Positions 1-13,500 are shown, counted from the stretch's first letter. The stretch is DNA of 64,000 nucleotides from Oscheius sp. JU75 (GCA_037178855.1 JASJZC010000004.1:2232001-2296000), one strand, 5' to 3'. Notes: generated by a model from the sequence alone, not told the origin. Program-made: numbers and translations.

Positions 1-310
1 GGAAAAAACATACAAGAGGTGGCCTTTGCGCTCTAACGGCATGACGGGCAACGGCTACAAGTAGTGTAGACAAACACATATGTCAGAACAGCAATGCAAA
101 ATGCTGGACAAAGAGGAAAAAAAGACATGTGATAGGAAAAAAAATAGTTTGAAATGGCGCGCATCAGTTATATACTGTAGCTACTGTAACAGTTGTAATG
201 AAAAGTGTACAAATTCGCTCAGAAGTCCTGAAAATATTTCGCATTGCTCCTGTTTTGTATAACTACGTTCTTAGAAACGCTATCAGACACAAAAATTAGC
301 ATTTCAGGCA
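1..310. other. Upstream region of first gene
   Basis: No convincing coding sequence is seen. A 60-codon open frame at 80-262 is lysine and cysteine rich with no recognisable domain and is treated as chance. The region ends in a polypyrimidine/AG acceptor (atttcag, ending at 307) three bases before the ATG of the first gene, so it is probably promoter plus outron. Confidence 0.4.
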
Positions 311-2206
311 ATGGAGACGAATCGTCACCACCCCCTCCTGGATGAAGACTTTGCAACGGAGAAAACGAGGAAATCCTACAATGTTTGTCCTTAGTAATTT
401 CACGTTTATTTTTTTTCCAGCTCTATGTCTATGCTGCACGTATCGTGGCTACTGGCCGCATCAATGAAAATGAGCAGAAGGCCCTGGAAGACGTCATGGA
501 GAAGGCCAAACAAGCTGGTTAGTAAAAACCCATCCCTTTGAAGTCTTTCTGTTTAGTCACAGCTTCGAGCTTTGGACAGAAAAAAAAGAAGTCAATCGAG
601 GAGAAGATTTGTGGTATGCTCTACCAAAGCTTGTTTCACCGATCTCGTTGTTTCCAGAGTATAAGGAAGCCAGTCTTGCTCTCCGTAATGAACTCGTAGA
701 TGAGGAGATCCGTGTCGCGAAGCTGCGTTCCGGTCTTGAAACCAGTCAGATGAGCCTGAATATGATCCATGTCAACATTGAAAAGTATTTATACTATTGA
801 ATCGCGATCTAATGTCGTTAAGACTCCAAACTCTTTGTCGCTCTCTTTCCATTGAAGCTAACGCTGTATCGATGGACAATCAGCGTCTTGAAGCTGTCGC
901 CGACAAAGAGCGTATTCATTGGGACAAAGCTAACTCCAAGCTGACTCTTCTGACGAACCGGCTGCACAATTTATGTATGGAATCCCCTCGGATGAAAGAT
1001 CAACAAGAGGTTCACTATTGCCTTCTCAACAAATGATCATGTGCTCAGAAGGTACGGATTGTTGTCGATCTCCAGAAACGTGTTCTGGAACTCGAAGAGG
1101 AAACTGAGCGGCTGAAAATGCTATGTAATGTCTACAACGAACGAAGTTTGTATTTATATTTACCTAACGAGTAATTTTCAAATAGATGCATCGGCTGAAA
1201 ATGTCGATTTTGTCAGATATGTTGACGTTCATGCTACATCTATTGTGAGACTCTTCACCAATATCGGGAAACTTCAAAACCTTCAAAACGAGGTCGACGA
1301 AATACGCCTCGTTACTGCTGGAGATGACATACGTGATCCATTGGAAATGTCCCTGGCCGAACTTGATGACGTAATTTTACATTCAAACTACTTAATATTA
1401 GTGGCATCTTCAAGACTGCTTATTTGCTGCAGTATGCACAAAAATCGTCGGCAGGAGTTCACTCTGATGAATCACTAGAAGTCGTGCCACCTCAGAATGA
1501 AGTCAGTGCTGCTAAAGATAGCGTTGTCAGAAAATATGTGGAAGAGCAATCGCCGGTAGTCTCGCTAGTTACGTTTTGTTTCACTAACAATTTAGGTACA
1601 CCAGTCTCAAGAATCGTCTGCCATGGTCCCATCCGTCGAAGATCCGAATGAGGCCAATCTTCCGACTTCTGGCAGCTTTCAGCAAAAACAACCATATCCT
1701 ACTGTAGAAGATCCTGTCAACTACATCCCTTCAGTCGCTATCACTCAGCCCTACGCCAACGAGTCTGCCCCTCATATCGTCTCATATCCAGAAATGGCCA
1801 ATCGTCTGGTGGAGACTGATGTCGAATCTGTTCTCAATATGACTAAAAATTCAGAAGGTACGTTTACATTGCATACGATATGATTTTTGTTCAGATCCGG
1901 GAAGTGAGTTCCTTCAATTGATGGAAGCCGATAAAGCTGTAGGACCGTTTGGCGACGAGCCTTTCGGAGTAGCAGCAGGAGGAGATACTGGTACTACTTC
2001 AAGTCCCTCTATTTAGCGGTTTTTTTTTTTCAGTTTTCGACTTTGCAGAGTTCGCTGACATGAATTTCGGGGTATCCATGGATGTCGGCGACACACCTCA
2101 ATTCAACCTTGAAAGCTCGCAGAATTTGGATATGGGCTTCCCTTCCGCCGATGTAACTGGTGACGGTGCAGACTTCTTTGGCCTATTCAACTCTTCTTCT
2201 AATTAG
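311..2206 (+). CDS. Unrecognised coiled-coil protein with acidic C-terminus
   Basis: I do not recognise this protein. The start is ATG at 311, directly after an acceptor (atttcag|gcaATG). The first exon (METNRHHPLLDEDF) splices at 379 into LYVYAARIVATGRINENEQ. At least eight short introns follow, including 788-825 (gtattta...gttaag), which keeps the frame. The middle is a charged helical region predicted to be coiled coil (KLQTLCRSLSIEANAVS, then KRVLELEEETERLK). The last third is low complexity, rich in Pro, Ser, Glu and Val, and the tail is Asp/Phe/Gly rich (FAEFADMNFG, ADFFGLFNSSSN). The stop is at 2204-2206 with AATAAA about 60 nt later. The LCR motif faintly recalls taxilins, but not enough to name it. 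The next gene starts 259 nt downstream on the same strand. Confidence 0.6.
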
Positions 2207-2464
2207 GTTTCTTATTGTATTCTGTGAATTTTCTTATTTCTTTGAAAAATCCTCCCCGGTTAATAAATGTTTCTTTATTTTGTTTACCTAAAGGCATCAG
2301 GTTCTTCAAGTACGACACGATTATTTTATTGCGAGGTTTGCGTACCAATTTCTATCGGACGCCGTTTACAAATAGACGGTAGTGCCAGCTGGTTGTTCCG
2401 CTTTAAACCTGTTTGTCTCTTGCCTTCGAGTCTCATTGTCGAGAATATTGCTTCTCTTCCAGAA

Positions 2465-2914
2465 ATGGACATCGATGACGGGGCTTGTAGTTCTTCTGAC
2501 GAGGAGATGGCAGCCATTTCGACCGATGTTGCTCGTCTTCACACTGCGTAAGAGTTTGTCTTTACTAAATCTATAACCTTTCTTTTACAGTGAAATTCGA
2601 ATGGATATGGGATCTCAAAAAGTAGCTGAAATTGTTTGTAGAACTGTTCAAGTAGACAAGGAGCCACGTCGGAGCAACGCTGTTCGTACGACGACAGTCG
2701 AGGGAAATTATCTTGTCTTGTATGTTATCTATTTGACTTTTCAATCCACGATTACAGGCAAGTGTCCAGTGTTGACCGTCGGTCGTTAAAAAAATGCATT
2801 GCCAATATGTTCGACATGTGTGACTTGGCCAAGTCAACAATTGATCTGATTCAACAGAAGAGCTGGATTCAAGAACCTCCTGCAAGCAAGAAAGCTAAAA
2901 TATCCTCCAACTAG
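2465..2914 (+). CDS. LAGE3: KEOPS/EKC complex subunit, PCC1/LAGE3 family
   Basis: This is a small protein of about 120 residues in three exons; introns run from 2550 (gtaagag...ttacag) and from 2719 (gtatgtt...ttacag). After a short acidic leader (MDIDDGACSSSDEEM) the core shows the Pcc1 signature: VDKEPRRSNAVRTTTVEGN, then SSVDRRSLKKCIANMFD, then DLAKSTIDLIQQ. Pcc1 dimerises within KEOPS, the nuclear/cytosolic complex that makes t6A on ANN-decoding tRNAs; that role is family knowledge. The C-terminus ends in a basic patch (PPASKKAKISSN). The acceptor ttccag sits two bases before the ATG, and the next gene begins only 138 nt after the stop, consistent with co-transcription with the golgin downstream. 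Confidence 0.85.
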
Positions 2915-3052
2915 CTGTATATTCTTTGTTTTTGTTGATACACTCGTTTGTCCATCATATGAATTTGGCTTGATACCGTTTTTATTAATATAAGGCCGTT
3001 TTCACGGTTGGATACTGGTTTCTTTGACAGTAGACTAATTAACGTTTCTCAG

Positions 3053-6000
3053 ATGTTCAAAGGCTTGAAGTCGAAGCTGGAAGACCAGGGCAAGAAACTA
3101 CAAGCCTCAGTCGCCTCGTATGGAGAACAGCTCAGCGAACAGATTGGATCAATACGAACAGCGACTGTTAGTTTTTGTTTTCTTCGTTTGTGCAAAATTA
3201 CGATGGAAGTAATTACGAGCGAATTAAGGGAACAGTTTCAGAGTGATGCTGGAAGTGATTCTGGATCGAACATTACTCGTAGATTTCTCAACGTCGTAGG
3301 GGGAAATTCCTCGCCAGCCCATCCGAATCTCGAAGATTCTCTCACCCATTCTGTATGTTTCTCTTTTTTTCGTTTATTCGGTTCTAGGTCGGAAGTGCCC
3401 TGATGGAAGAAGTAACAGAAGGAGATCTTCTCGGACTTGATCTACCGAAACGAGAGCGCCGTTTATCCGGAGGTTCTACCCACAGCAATGAGAGGTAGTT
3501 TCATTTGTTTCTGGGCTATCAATATGGTTCAGCTCTTTCTCTAGCTTCTTCCAATCAGTTCCTGGTATGGCTGCTTCTACGCTAGAGGACATCGATTCCG
3601 ACCGTGAGAGCACTCTCGATGAACACGGATCTGCTGTTGTGAGATCTGCTTCGAAAGAACAGGTTAGTAAAAAAGATTTTACCTTTTCAAGCGTGTTTTT
3701 AGATATCGTCGGTTCTATCAAAACTACAAGGAAGAGCTGCCAATTATAAAGACAAGTATAGAGACCTGGTCAAGAAGTATAACGAAGTTGTTACAGAAAA
3801 CAACAAATGTCGGGTAAGAACATCAGTAGTTCGTTTATACGATTCTTCAGACCGTGCTGGCACAAACCCAAGATAAGGCTTTGGAAAGAATGGAGAAGCT
3901 TCGGGGCGAGAAGAAGACATTGAATGACAAAATTTTGGAACTGGAAAATAGCCAACACGAGGTAGTTGTCTACTGTTACTGCCACTTACAAGCGCGTTAT
4001 TAGAGTCCTGCCAAAGTACAGAAATATGAGCAACTTTTGGAAAAGTGCAAAGCAGAAATCACAAAAAACAAGGAGAAGATCAAAGAACTGATGGCGGAGA
4101 ATGAATCGCTTCGCTCATGGAATGATAACAATGATGGAGAGGTGAAAATTGTCGAAGATTGGAAATTAAATGAAGATCCAGACAGAGATGTCCGACTTGG
4201 CTGCCGAAAGGATCTCATCCGAATGGAAACAGCGTATAGATAAGGTGGAGGGAGAATGGACAGAACGACTCAACTCGGTAGAACTCTATCTTGTTTCTCA
4301 CCATAGTGTTCTCAGGTCGAGTCGAACTATATCGACCAGATAGCCGCAGCCAAGAAGGAGACGTTCGTGGTGATGGAGAGCAAAGACAAGGAGATTGAGA
4401 GTCTGAGAACCAAGTGTCGGGAGCTGGAAATTCAAGACGGGCAGGCCAACGATCGATGGCAGAAGAAGGTGGATGAACTTCAGAGTATTGTCAAGGCGCT
4501 CGAGACGGAGAAAACTGATATGGTTGAAAAACTGTCTGCTGCTAAAGCCCAAGGAGTACAGGTGAGACTTTTCTTTACATGTGGTATAGACGTTTTCAGG
4601 CTGTTCGTGATGAAGAGGAAATAAAGAGAAATGATCTTATTGCTGAGCTGACGCATAAGGCTGAACAAGAACGAATTGAGCTGGAGGCAAAACACGAAGA
4701 GGCTCTGGACTTCTTGGTAACTGAAAAGATTTTTTCCTTATAGTGTTGTTCAGAAAACGGAGCTAACTGCATTAAAATCTACTCAACATGAAGAGGTGGA
4801 TGCCATGAATGCGGTCAAGGCTACGGAGCATAATCTTGAGGTTCAACTAGCTGAACTGGAAGAGAGACTTCGGGTTTCAGAGCTCAAATTGACCGAACAA
4901 GTTAGTATTTATCTTGTTTCAAAACCAGATTATTGCAGAAAGAGGAGATGGACGGAGTTCTAGACAGTCTCAACGTTAAACATAGGGAAGAAATAGCCGC
5001 TCTGATCCAAGAGCACGAAGAACTGGTCGTTTTGGCGAAACAGCAAGGAGAAGTCGAAAGAACCAATCTCACTGACATGTTGACCATTGCTCATTTTGTA
5101 TTCACCATAATTTCAGGATATCCTTTCTCGAAAAAGACCTCGAAAACGTTCGCTCTTCCATGGAAAAGTCACAGAAAGATTCCGACTCTCACCAGCAAAA
5201 TGTGATTGATGAGCTTTCTGCTAAAGAGGTAAACTGAATCGATGATTGAAAGACATAGTTTTCAGACAAAGTATAAAGAAGACATTGAAAGACTAGAGAA
5301 CGAAATCGCTGATTTGACTAAGAAACATTCTATCGAACTGTCCAGCTTGGTGGAGTCACATCAGAAAGAAATCAGTTTGTTGTACGAGAAATTGGATGAA
5401 CTAAGAGAAACTTTGGAGCAAACGTCCATCGATGCCCAGCAATTTGAGGACACGTAAGTTTTTTTTCTCTTAAGGATCGTTTTCTGCTTTGGCTTGCTTT
5501 ATTGATGTGTTGTTTAAACCGGAATTTGACATGAGCTCCCCGCTAAAATATTAGGCGCGACATTGGACGTTCAAATATTTGTTTGGATCGTACCATTTTC
5601 GAATGATTTCCGTTTTGACTCTACTTTCACCCATGGCTGAGCGTAAAAATACAATCACGTTCGCAAGATTACCTTTTCTGTCATCTCAAGACCTTTATAG
5701 GAATAACACGGAGAAGAAGAATTTCGAAGAAGAGCTACGCGAGTTACGATCTATTTTGCAAGAAAGAAATGAGCACGTTCACCGATTAGAAACGGAAAAA
5801 AGCGAATTGGAGGTATTCTTTTAAAATTTCACGGAAAATAGAGACGTGTATTGCAGGTTGAGCTGGCTCAATCACGAGAACTTTCTGCAATCCACGAGCA
5901 TCTTCGTTCCGAATTAGAAGAAGCAAGGAAACAGAAGGAAGAAGCCGAAACCAAGTTATTCGAGCTGGAGAAGTTTTCGAACGGCGGCGATTCTGAAGAA

Positions 6001-8981
6001 CTCATCAAGTTGGAGGGATCTGCTCCCGTGGAAGCTGTCTCTTCTGCTGAAATCAACGAACTTAAAGCTCAATTGGACGAATTGAAACTAGAGAGAAGTC
6101 AGCTGGAAGAACAGTTGATGGTCGTCTCGAAGGAACGGGAGAGCCTTATCCAGAAAAACGCTCTCGATGGAAATTCTCTGCAAAGTTACGAGGTATTTTC
6201 CAATTTCTGCTAATAGAATAGTACTGTCCAGATGCAGATTGCTAGTTTGAAATCATCGAGTGAGGAGGAAAAATCTCAACTTGTAAAGCGTCTGGATTCT
6301 CTTCGTGCTGAAACAACTCAAGTTATTGCCGATCTGACCAAGAGGGCTGACGAGGCCGAAGACAGTGTTGCTCAAACATCAAAGGAAAAGAAGCAAGTCG
6401 AAGAGGAACTGACCCTTTTGAAAGAACAGGTAAGATACGCTTTCTTTGTATAGAAAGAGTTAAGTTTGCTCAATTGGCACAACGTCTTTCTTCCCTTGAA
6501 GAGTCGAAGAATGATCGTAACTCTGCCGCAGAAACGATTCGAGAAGAACTCAAACAGTCAACGGAAGAAAAAAGACAACTTGAAGAACATTTATCTAAGG
6601 TATTTTATGAATGGCTAAAAAATATTGCCTTTTTAGGCTCGAGACGAACTAGAAGTTGCTCTAAAGAGCGCAAAAGAAGTCGCAATGGAAAAGGAGAAAT
6701 TCGAAAATGATACTGAGGAGAAACAGAAGTTGAGAGAGGCTGATATTGCGTCTCTTCTTGAGATGAAGGATAATCTCGAAGGAAATATGGCGAAGCTACA
6801 GCAACAATTGGATCTGGCTAACAAGCAGAACTCTGACTTGCAAAAGTAAGAAAAGGGGTTTCATCCATACCCTTTTTTTTAGTCGCTTGATTGAGACTGC
6901 CCAAATTGAGGCCCTCATTCTCGAAAAACAGTCCAAAGTGGACGAATTGGAAAAAGAATCCAAGTCGAAGTTGGAAGATCTGTCTTCCCATCTTCTCGAG
7001 AAGGAGGAACTCGTGGAAAAGTTCAGGACGGAAGCCCAATCGTTGAAGGAGAAACTTCTTCAGAACGAGGAGAATCAGGTAAGCATATACCATTGTTTTC
7101 GTAGTTGTAAAATTGTAGAAAACGTCAGAGACTGCTAAAATTCGAGATCTTGAAGAGCTAAACGAGCGAATGCGCGTTGAATTTATTGCTAAGGCTAGTT
7201 TTGACCTTTTTCGTCTCCACTGATCCAAAACGCTTTTTTTTATTTTCAGGAGAAGATCTTGGCGGAGCTGCGTACTCAACTGGATGGTGCCAGAGATACG
7301 GCCAATTTTGTCAACCAGAAGAATGCTGAAACCGTCGAAAAGCTTGAAGTCAAGTTGAAAAAGGCTGCCTCGGATGTGGAAAATGCTGCCGGAACCATCG
7401 ATTCTTTAAGACAAGCTCTCGCCAAAGCTAGTGAACTCAAGAAGGAAGAAGAAGGTCAATGGGAGAAGGAGAAGGAAGAAAACACTAAAATCAGGTTTCC
7501 CTTTTCTTTACTCACCTATAAGTTCTGTTTCCAGAGACCAATATTCTATCGCTTTGGAGAATCTGAAAACGGAACTGGCCGATGCCCATCAGAAGATCAC
7601 AAACTTGAGCAGTCTCGAAGCGGACAAAGCCGATCTTTCCAAGAAGATTGCACAGCTAACGGAAGATCTGCGCCAGAAAGAAGAAGAGTTTCTCTCGACG
7701 AAGGAGTCTTTGGAGTCGGAGTGGAAGATGAAAGTGGAGAAAAGTGTTCAGAAACAGAAGAAGATCTCCGAGGACGAAGCCTCTGCTGCCAAAGCCGAGT
7801 TTATGCTGAACGTTTGCAATGAGATTCTTCGTTACATCAAATCTTTTTCAGATTGACAATCTCCGAGGCGATGTAGCTGATAAGGAGAAGAAGCTCGATT
7901 CGGTCGTCCTGGAGAAGGCTCGTCTTGAACAGGAACTTATCGCCTTGAACGCTGTCCGTGAGGAGTTGAACGAGAAGAAGGACAAGGAAAAACAGCTGGC
8001 CAACAAACTCTCGGAGATTGAACACCGTCTGATGGAACTCGAGGCCGAGAACAAGGTGCTGGGAGTACGGAAGGCAGACTTGGAAGAAGCCAAGGAAAAC
8101 CTCGCATCCGAACTGGAACGTCACAAGCTTCTGATATCGGAAAAGGAAAACGAGGTTTGTTCCTTTTTTTCTAAGTTCCCATTTGGATTTCAGGTGAAGA
8201 ACCTGACCGAGATGAATGAAGATACAATGAGGAAAGCCGTGGCGAAACAGGATACGGACAGCAAGAAAGTTATCAGAGAACTTCAACGCGAAGTCAAGCA
8301 GCTTTATGTCGAGCTCAACGAGAAGTCCGAAGCTGTCGATCGTCTCAAGAAACAGCTGGATGAGCAGAAAGCGAGTTCTTCGGAGGCGGTCATTGTTAAA
8401 CAGTCCAACTTGACGGAGAGTGCTCCGCAGAAGGATTTCATGGTTAGTAGTCTTTCTATTCCACTCCAAATACGGAATTCAGTACGAAGAAGAACTTGAG
8501 ACGATGAGGAACAAGTTAAAGGATTCTCACAAAGAAATCGACGAGTTGAGAGATCTGAACGGGAGACTGGAAAGGAGCCTCGAAAGTTCGAAGAAGACAC
8601 TGCCTCAGGTTTGTCTTTTCACTTATGTCCACAAAATTATGCTCTCAGAAAACGCCGAATCCCCCGAAGACTAACGGAACGGCCTCTAACTACGACATCC
8701 CTGCATTCGCTGATTCGGCCGAGGCAGAATATCTCAAGAACGTTCTCTACAGATATATGGCCGATCGGGAGACGCTTGGGCATGAAAGTGTGGTATGTTG
8801 TGTGATATTTTCAGGCTTATCTTCTTGTTTGTAGACGCTGGCTCGTGTGATCGGTACCGTGGCCAAATTCAACAAGTCGCAAATGGACAGCGTCGTGGCG
8901 AAGGAGGAGAGTCGTTTGGCCGGCTGGGTTGGAGGAACTGTCGCCCAGATGTCCCATGCGCTTTCGGGAGTTAGGCAGTAG
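3053..8981 (+). CDS. GOLGA4: Golgin-245/GOLGA4-type GRIP-domain golgin
   Basis: This is a long trans-Golgi coiled-coil tether with about 20 exons and very short introns. The N-terminus MFKGLKSKLEDQGKKLQ matches the amphipathic vesicle-capture start of golgin-245 (MFKKLKQKI). Next comes a Ser-rich linker, then the conserved segment around 3720-3960 (AANYKDKYRDLVKKY, LAQTQDKALERMEKLRGEK). The body from 4020 to 8600 is Glu/Lys/Leu heptad repeats without globular domains. The C-terminal GRIP domain (about 8710-8945) contains EAEYLKNVLYRYM, with the Tyr used to bind ARL1-GTP, and LARVIGTVAKFNKSQ. The stop is at 8979-8981. The ATG lies directly on a tttctcag acceptor, so trans-splicing would leave almost no 5' UTR. 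A longer stretch at 5455-5700, between exons, is probably one larger intron. Confidence 0.9.
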
Positions 8982-9199
8982 ATCACTTTCTTTAATTTCA
9001 TTTAGTGTGATTTCTTACCTGTGACTCGTGCCTGTGATCTGTATACAACCCCTCTTATTTATTATCAGTTACCCGTTTAACCCTAAGCTTCAAATATCAC
9101 ACAAATTTTAATAAACGGTGATTATAATGCCTGTCTGGAACAATCGATCACGGTTCAGTGCTTGGCATTTTTGCTCTCATCTAATATCCTTCCAGTCCA

Positions 9200-10082
9200 A
9201 TGCAAAACGTGAAGCTCTCAAATGGACTAACACTCTTCTATCTAAGCGAGAAACTTGTTAGACAAAATATTAAATCGCGAGGCTTCTCGACAGACAAATC
9301 GACAGAAGACCTAGAACGTTCTGATCTGACTGTTCATGTGTACGAAGGCGGATTCAAAGCAAGTGTCTCTTGTATTCCTAGTAATGTTTAGGTCTGGGAA
9401 TGTTCGATCGATCTGTGCGAGTATCTTCTCAAAACATTTTCAGACTTGAACGACAAGAATGTTCTGGAGGTAATCCTTTTTTCCGTCAATTTTTAAAAAT
9501 CTGATTACAGCTAGGATGTGGTGCTGGCCTTTTAGGGATTTTAGCGGCGAAATTGGGAGCGAACAATGTCGTCTTTCAAGATTTTGTGAGTTTTTTGTAC
9601 TGCTCAGTAATTCCTTTTTTTCCAGAATGAATCGGTTCTCCAATGTTTCACCAGCGACAATATCACATCGAATGACCTCAGTACGAAAAAAATACGTTTC
9701 ATCAGTGGGAAATGGTCTGAACTGACAGATGGATTCACAGCAAACAGGTTCGTTTTCTAAAAAATATTTCAAACATATCTTTCAGTTTCGACCTTATTCT
9801 GACCTCGGAAACAATTTACAATGAAGGAGATTATGAGTCTCTCCATGACGTTATCTACCGGTCCCTCTCGTACACAGGCGTTTGGTGAGTCAGCCAGTTG
9901 AGGGCATGTTTGATCAGACCACTTGCAGCTTGTTAGCCGCCAAGTTCTTCTACTTTGGTCTATCTGGATCTGTGCCATCCTTTATCCAATTTACCAAGTC
10001 GAAAAATCTCCTGTCCGTGGAAGAAATCTCCACAATTGAGACGTCTGTTCCGCGGAAAATCTTGAGTCTTCGAAAGTTATAA
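9200..10082 (+). CDS. METTL18: Histidine protein N-methyltransferase METTL18/HPM1
   Basis: This is a class I SAM-dependent methyltransferase that modifies a histidine of ribosomal protein uL3 (role from family). It reads MQNVKLSNGLTLFYLSEKLV, then the family-typical VHVYEGGFKVWECSIDL leading into the SAM loop VLELGCGAGLLGILAAKLGA. Next come VVFQDFNESVL (acidic residue after strand beta-2) and the motif LILTSETIYNEGDYESLHDV. After the last intron it continues LLAAKFFYFGLSGSVPSFIQF, as in human METTL18, and ends at SLRKL. Five introns of about 40-50 nt are visible. The acceptor tatccttccag lies four bases before the ATG, and AATAAA of the golgin gene lies about 90 nt upstream. The protein looks slightly shorter than the human one at its N-terminus. 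Confidence 0.9.
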
Positions 10083-10124
10083 TTGTTAATGATCCTATCT
10101 TTACGATTTGCAAGAGGCGACATA

Positions 10125-10209
10125 TGTCAATTCTAATCTAGAATAACACTTGACAATGTTTGTGGCCTTTTCTGTCAAGTGTCATCCTAGTCCTAGATTA
10201 GAGTTGACA
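10125..10209. repeat. Imperfect inverted repeat (hairpin element)
   Basis: The left arm is TGTCAATTCTAATCTAG (10125) plus ACACTTGACA (10146-10155). The right arm is TGTCAAGTGT (10173-10182) plus CTAGATTAGAGTTGACA (10193-10209). The arms pair outside and inside with a small internal loop and a 17-nt apical loop. It lies just after the METTL18 stop, so it may be a MITE-like remnant or a structured 3' end. Confidence 0.7.
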
Positions 10210-10589
10210 AGACAAGTCAGGGCCCTTCAAGTTACAAAATTAACAGTGAGCGTAAGCGACTGGTAGTTTTCAATGTTGTTATCTTTTTCTTATTGTTATA
10301 AAAAGTTTTTTTGACCAGTCTTTCATGGCCTGTTTGGTACAAAACCAACGCATACTTGCTCTTTTGTGACATTCCTTTTGTTCGTGATGTATCGGCAAGC
10401 AACAGTCTCCGACTATTCTCGAGAGAACTTTTCCTCCTTCGTTTTGCATTTGAATCAAGTGGTTCCAGAGTTCTGATGACAACGAAACCACATAGACATC
10501 CAGACGATATTCTCTGGGAGCAAGTGGTCGAAGAACTCGGCATGAGCTCAGACGCAAGTTTGGTTTTCTGCGCAAACATCTTGGTTTAG

Positions 10590-13500
10590 CCTGGACCTAG
10601 CTGTACAGGAACTCTGATTGATTTGTCCTCTGACTCGACTCCTGTACCACCACCTCGATCAAGGATCTCCGAAAAGTCTCCCGTCCCTCGTCCTCGAACT
10701 TTTCGAAATTCTACACCATCAGATGACTTCGAGCTCATAGACTATGACAACGGGTTCTTATTTAGTACTAACCTGTTGAAATCTTCTGTTCCAGACACAA
10801 GAATGGATTTTTTTTTGGACAGTCGCCCGATTCACATCTTACGGCCATTTTGGAGATTCCGGCCATTGGTTTCGAGTTTGATTCTGACGGGAAGTATCGC
10901 GAGATTAAGGTATACGAATTGAATACACTTTAGCATCTGTGTTCAGCTCGACAAGGGAACGCTCCTCAAACCGCTAACCAAACCAGGCTCAAGAGTGGCT
11001 CAGTGTCTTCAAGCACTCGGACCTCATTCAAATGACTTGCTCTTCACCGACCTTATGCGCAGGAACGTCGGCACCATCGTTCGCGGGTCTAATATCATGC
11101 GACTAACTGACGATCAGACGCTGTAAGCTCTCATAACATTTTTTTTTCTCGTATGTTTTCACAAAAAAAAAATTAAACCAACCAGTGCGGAAAACTATAT
11201 GGGCACCCTTTTGAAATTCGGTTAAACTTTCGAGAGCTTCTCGCTCCCACTTTTTATTCACACTTGTGCTCCGGTTTTGCAAACTTTTCATTTGACTGCG
11301 CCAAGAGATTTCACAGCAAATAGCCCCCAAACAGCTGTCGCTCGTCAGCTGATTCATCATTGGTTTTTCAGACTTTTGTTGCCAGCAACTCCCGAAGAAC
11401 GCCTCGATCTTCATAAAGATTTGGAGAGATTTCATTTTGTGGAAAACGTCAAAGTTGGAGACGCCGTCTCTGTGGTAGAAGAGAATGTAGGTTTTGTTTT
11501 TATTCAAAGCAAGAGCGGAAAACTCGTAACCAGTTTGAGTGTCACAACACGCGACAGTTTGACTGGCGTTGTCTAACAACTTGTTTCTCGACTGTTCATG
11601 ACAGCCGATGGGGCGCGCCCATCTAAACGGGTGCTGTCATGTGCCTATTTTTGAAAGTTCTCTTGTAACCTGTTGTACATGTCTTACTTTAAGATTCAAA
11701 GTTTTATTTTCAGTATTATTACTCGTACTCATGAAAAAAATCTTTTTTCAGAACTTTTCGATGTATCAGGGAAAAGTCGTCGAAATGGGCGAGCGAGCAC
11801 GCGAACTCGGAACATGGTATAATGTGGAGATTAATCGGCCGGTTAGTTTCTCTTTCTATTTGGCGCGCCGGCATTTCAGCTGCCGCAGTCATGAAAACAG
11901 CTGATGGATTCGTTTGCTATTGTCGACCCAAAGGCTGATTCATATATCAATTAGACAGAGACTGCTATTTCTTTTGTGTAAAAATGAATCGAGTCCAGAA
12001 ATTCTTGTTCGTAGCAACTGGACAAGTGTCGATTATCCAGCACTCTCCCTCCCGTCTGGTCTTCCAGCCTATTTACTTGTTGTCCACCACAACGGCGCTC
12101 TTACTCATCGATCCGCTCTTACTAGGGAAACCATTTTGATCGAAAAAGCTTGAAACTGACTTATTGTATAGTGTAAATGAAAAATTGCAATGCAGTTTAC
12201 AACAATGTCTAAAACTTATTCTAATGAACGAAGGCTTGATGCTTCTATACTTCATCAATTCTTTGTTCATAGCTTGCCAAATTACCATTCTTCAGAACAC
12301 TTCGATGAATGCCCCGAATTGGGGAATGCCGCCTTCCCCGAGACAAATCTACGCCAACGCAGCTCACATTCACAAGCCTCTGAGGAATGTTTATGACTAC
12401 AGGTAACCCATTTAAGAATGCATTGTATTATTTCGTATTTCCAGAGAAAAGCCACCTCCTGTTTATCAACCCGAGGTTCGAAACATCCCAATCAAACGTG
12501 TCGAGACGCAGTTCAACGCGGACAATACCACCGTACAGACTGTTCGAACGTGTGAAACGACCAATGATGCGTAGGTTTTCATACATTTAGTTGTATTAAT
12601 ATTCTCTTTCAGCTTTGCTCGAGATTTGTACAACTGGGACGGCGATCCGCGCACAGTTCAAGAGCCTTTGCGCGAATGGCAAGGCACGTCAGCGAAGAAA
12701 AATGGAGCCTCGAGAGGAAGAACCATGTCCAATGGAACACAACCGAGCAGGAGTCAAAGTGCACACACGGTTGTCTGCTACGATAAAACAGTCAGGTAGA
12801 TATTTAAATTTTTACTGCTTTTTTTTTTTTGCTAAATTTTACGGCTAAAATTAAATTATTTTTAGCATCGATGATCTCACGAAAACAAATGGAGCTCGAG
12901 TAGGTGACAGATGTGTTTGGCACGATGGACATCGCTACAACAAAGGAACGATTCGATTCATCGGTCACTTGAAAGGACACTCCAGTTTGTATGCCGGAAT
13001 CGAATTTGTAACTATTCATAACTGGTCGTTCTCATTGGTTTTCAGGACGAAGCAGTGGGCAAAGGAACGGGAATGTTCCAAGGCGAAACTATTTTCCAGA
13101 CAGCTGAAGATAAGGCCGGTTTTGTTGTGATGAACACACTGGAGATTCTGCCTCGTCAGCAAGAAGTTCACAAGGAAAATTCACTTACCGTCAAACGCAA
13201 ACAGGTGACTTTTTCCACTTATAGACTTATTAAAAAGTTCCAGGCCTCGGCTGAATCGCTGTCCGATCCTGTCCATAATGGACATCATGCTCCACCTATC
13301 CCTCCTCGACCCAGCATGAAAGCTGAAGACTTTCTCATTGATTCGTTCAGTGTCGGCAGTTATGTGGAAGTCTGTCATCTGGGAGCCTGTAGGTCGGGAG
13401 TAGTTCGTTGGATTGGAGACTACATGAGTGAGGACGGAGATCACTTGGAAAAACATGCCACCGTTGAATTAGTATGTGCACTTTCTCTAAATTACTCTAA

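Noticed and set aside
80-262. Cysteine-rich 60-codon open frame on the plus strand
   Set aside because: No start context, no neighbour evidence and low-complexity Lys content; a splice acceptor and a better-supported gene start follow.
7819-8499. Long open frames on both strands inside the golgin gene
   Set aside because: The minus-strand frames mirror heptad-coding sequence of the golgin; the plus-strand reading is continuous with the GRIP-domain protein.
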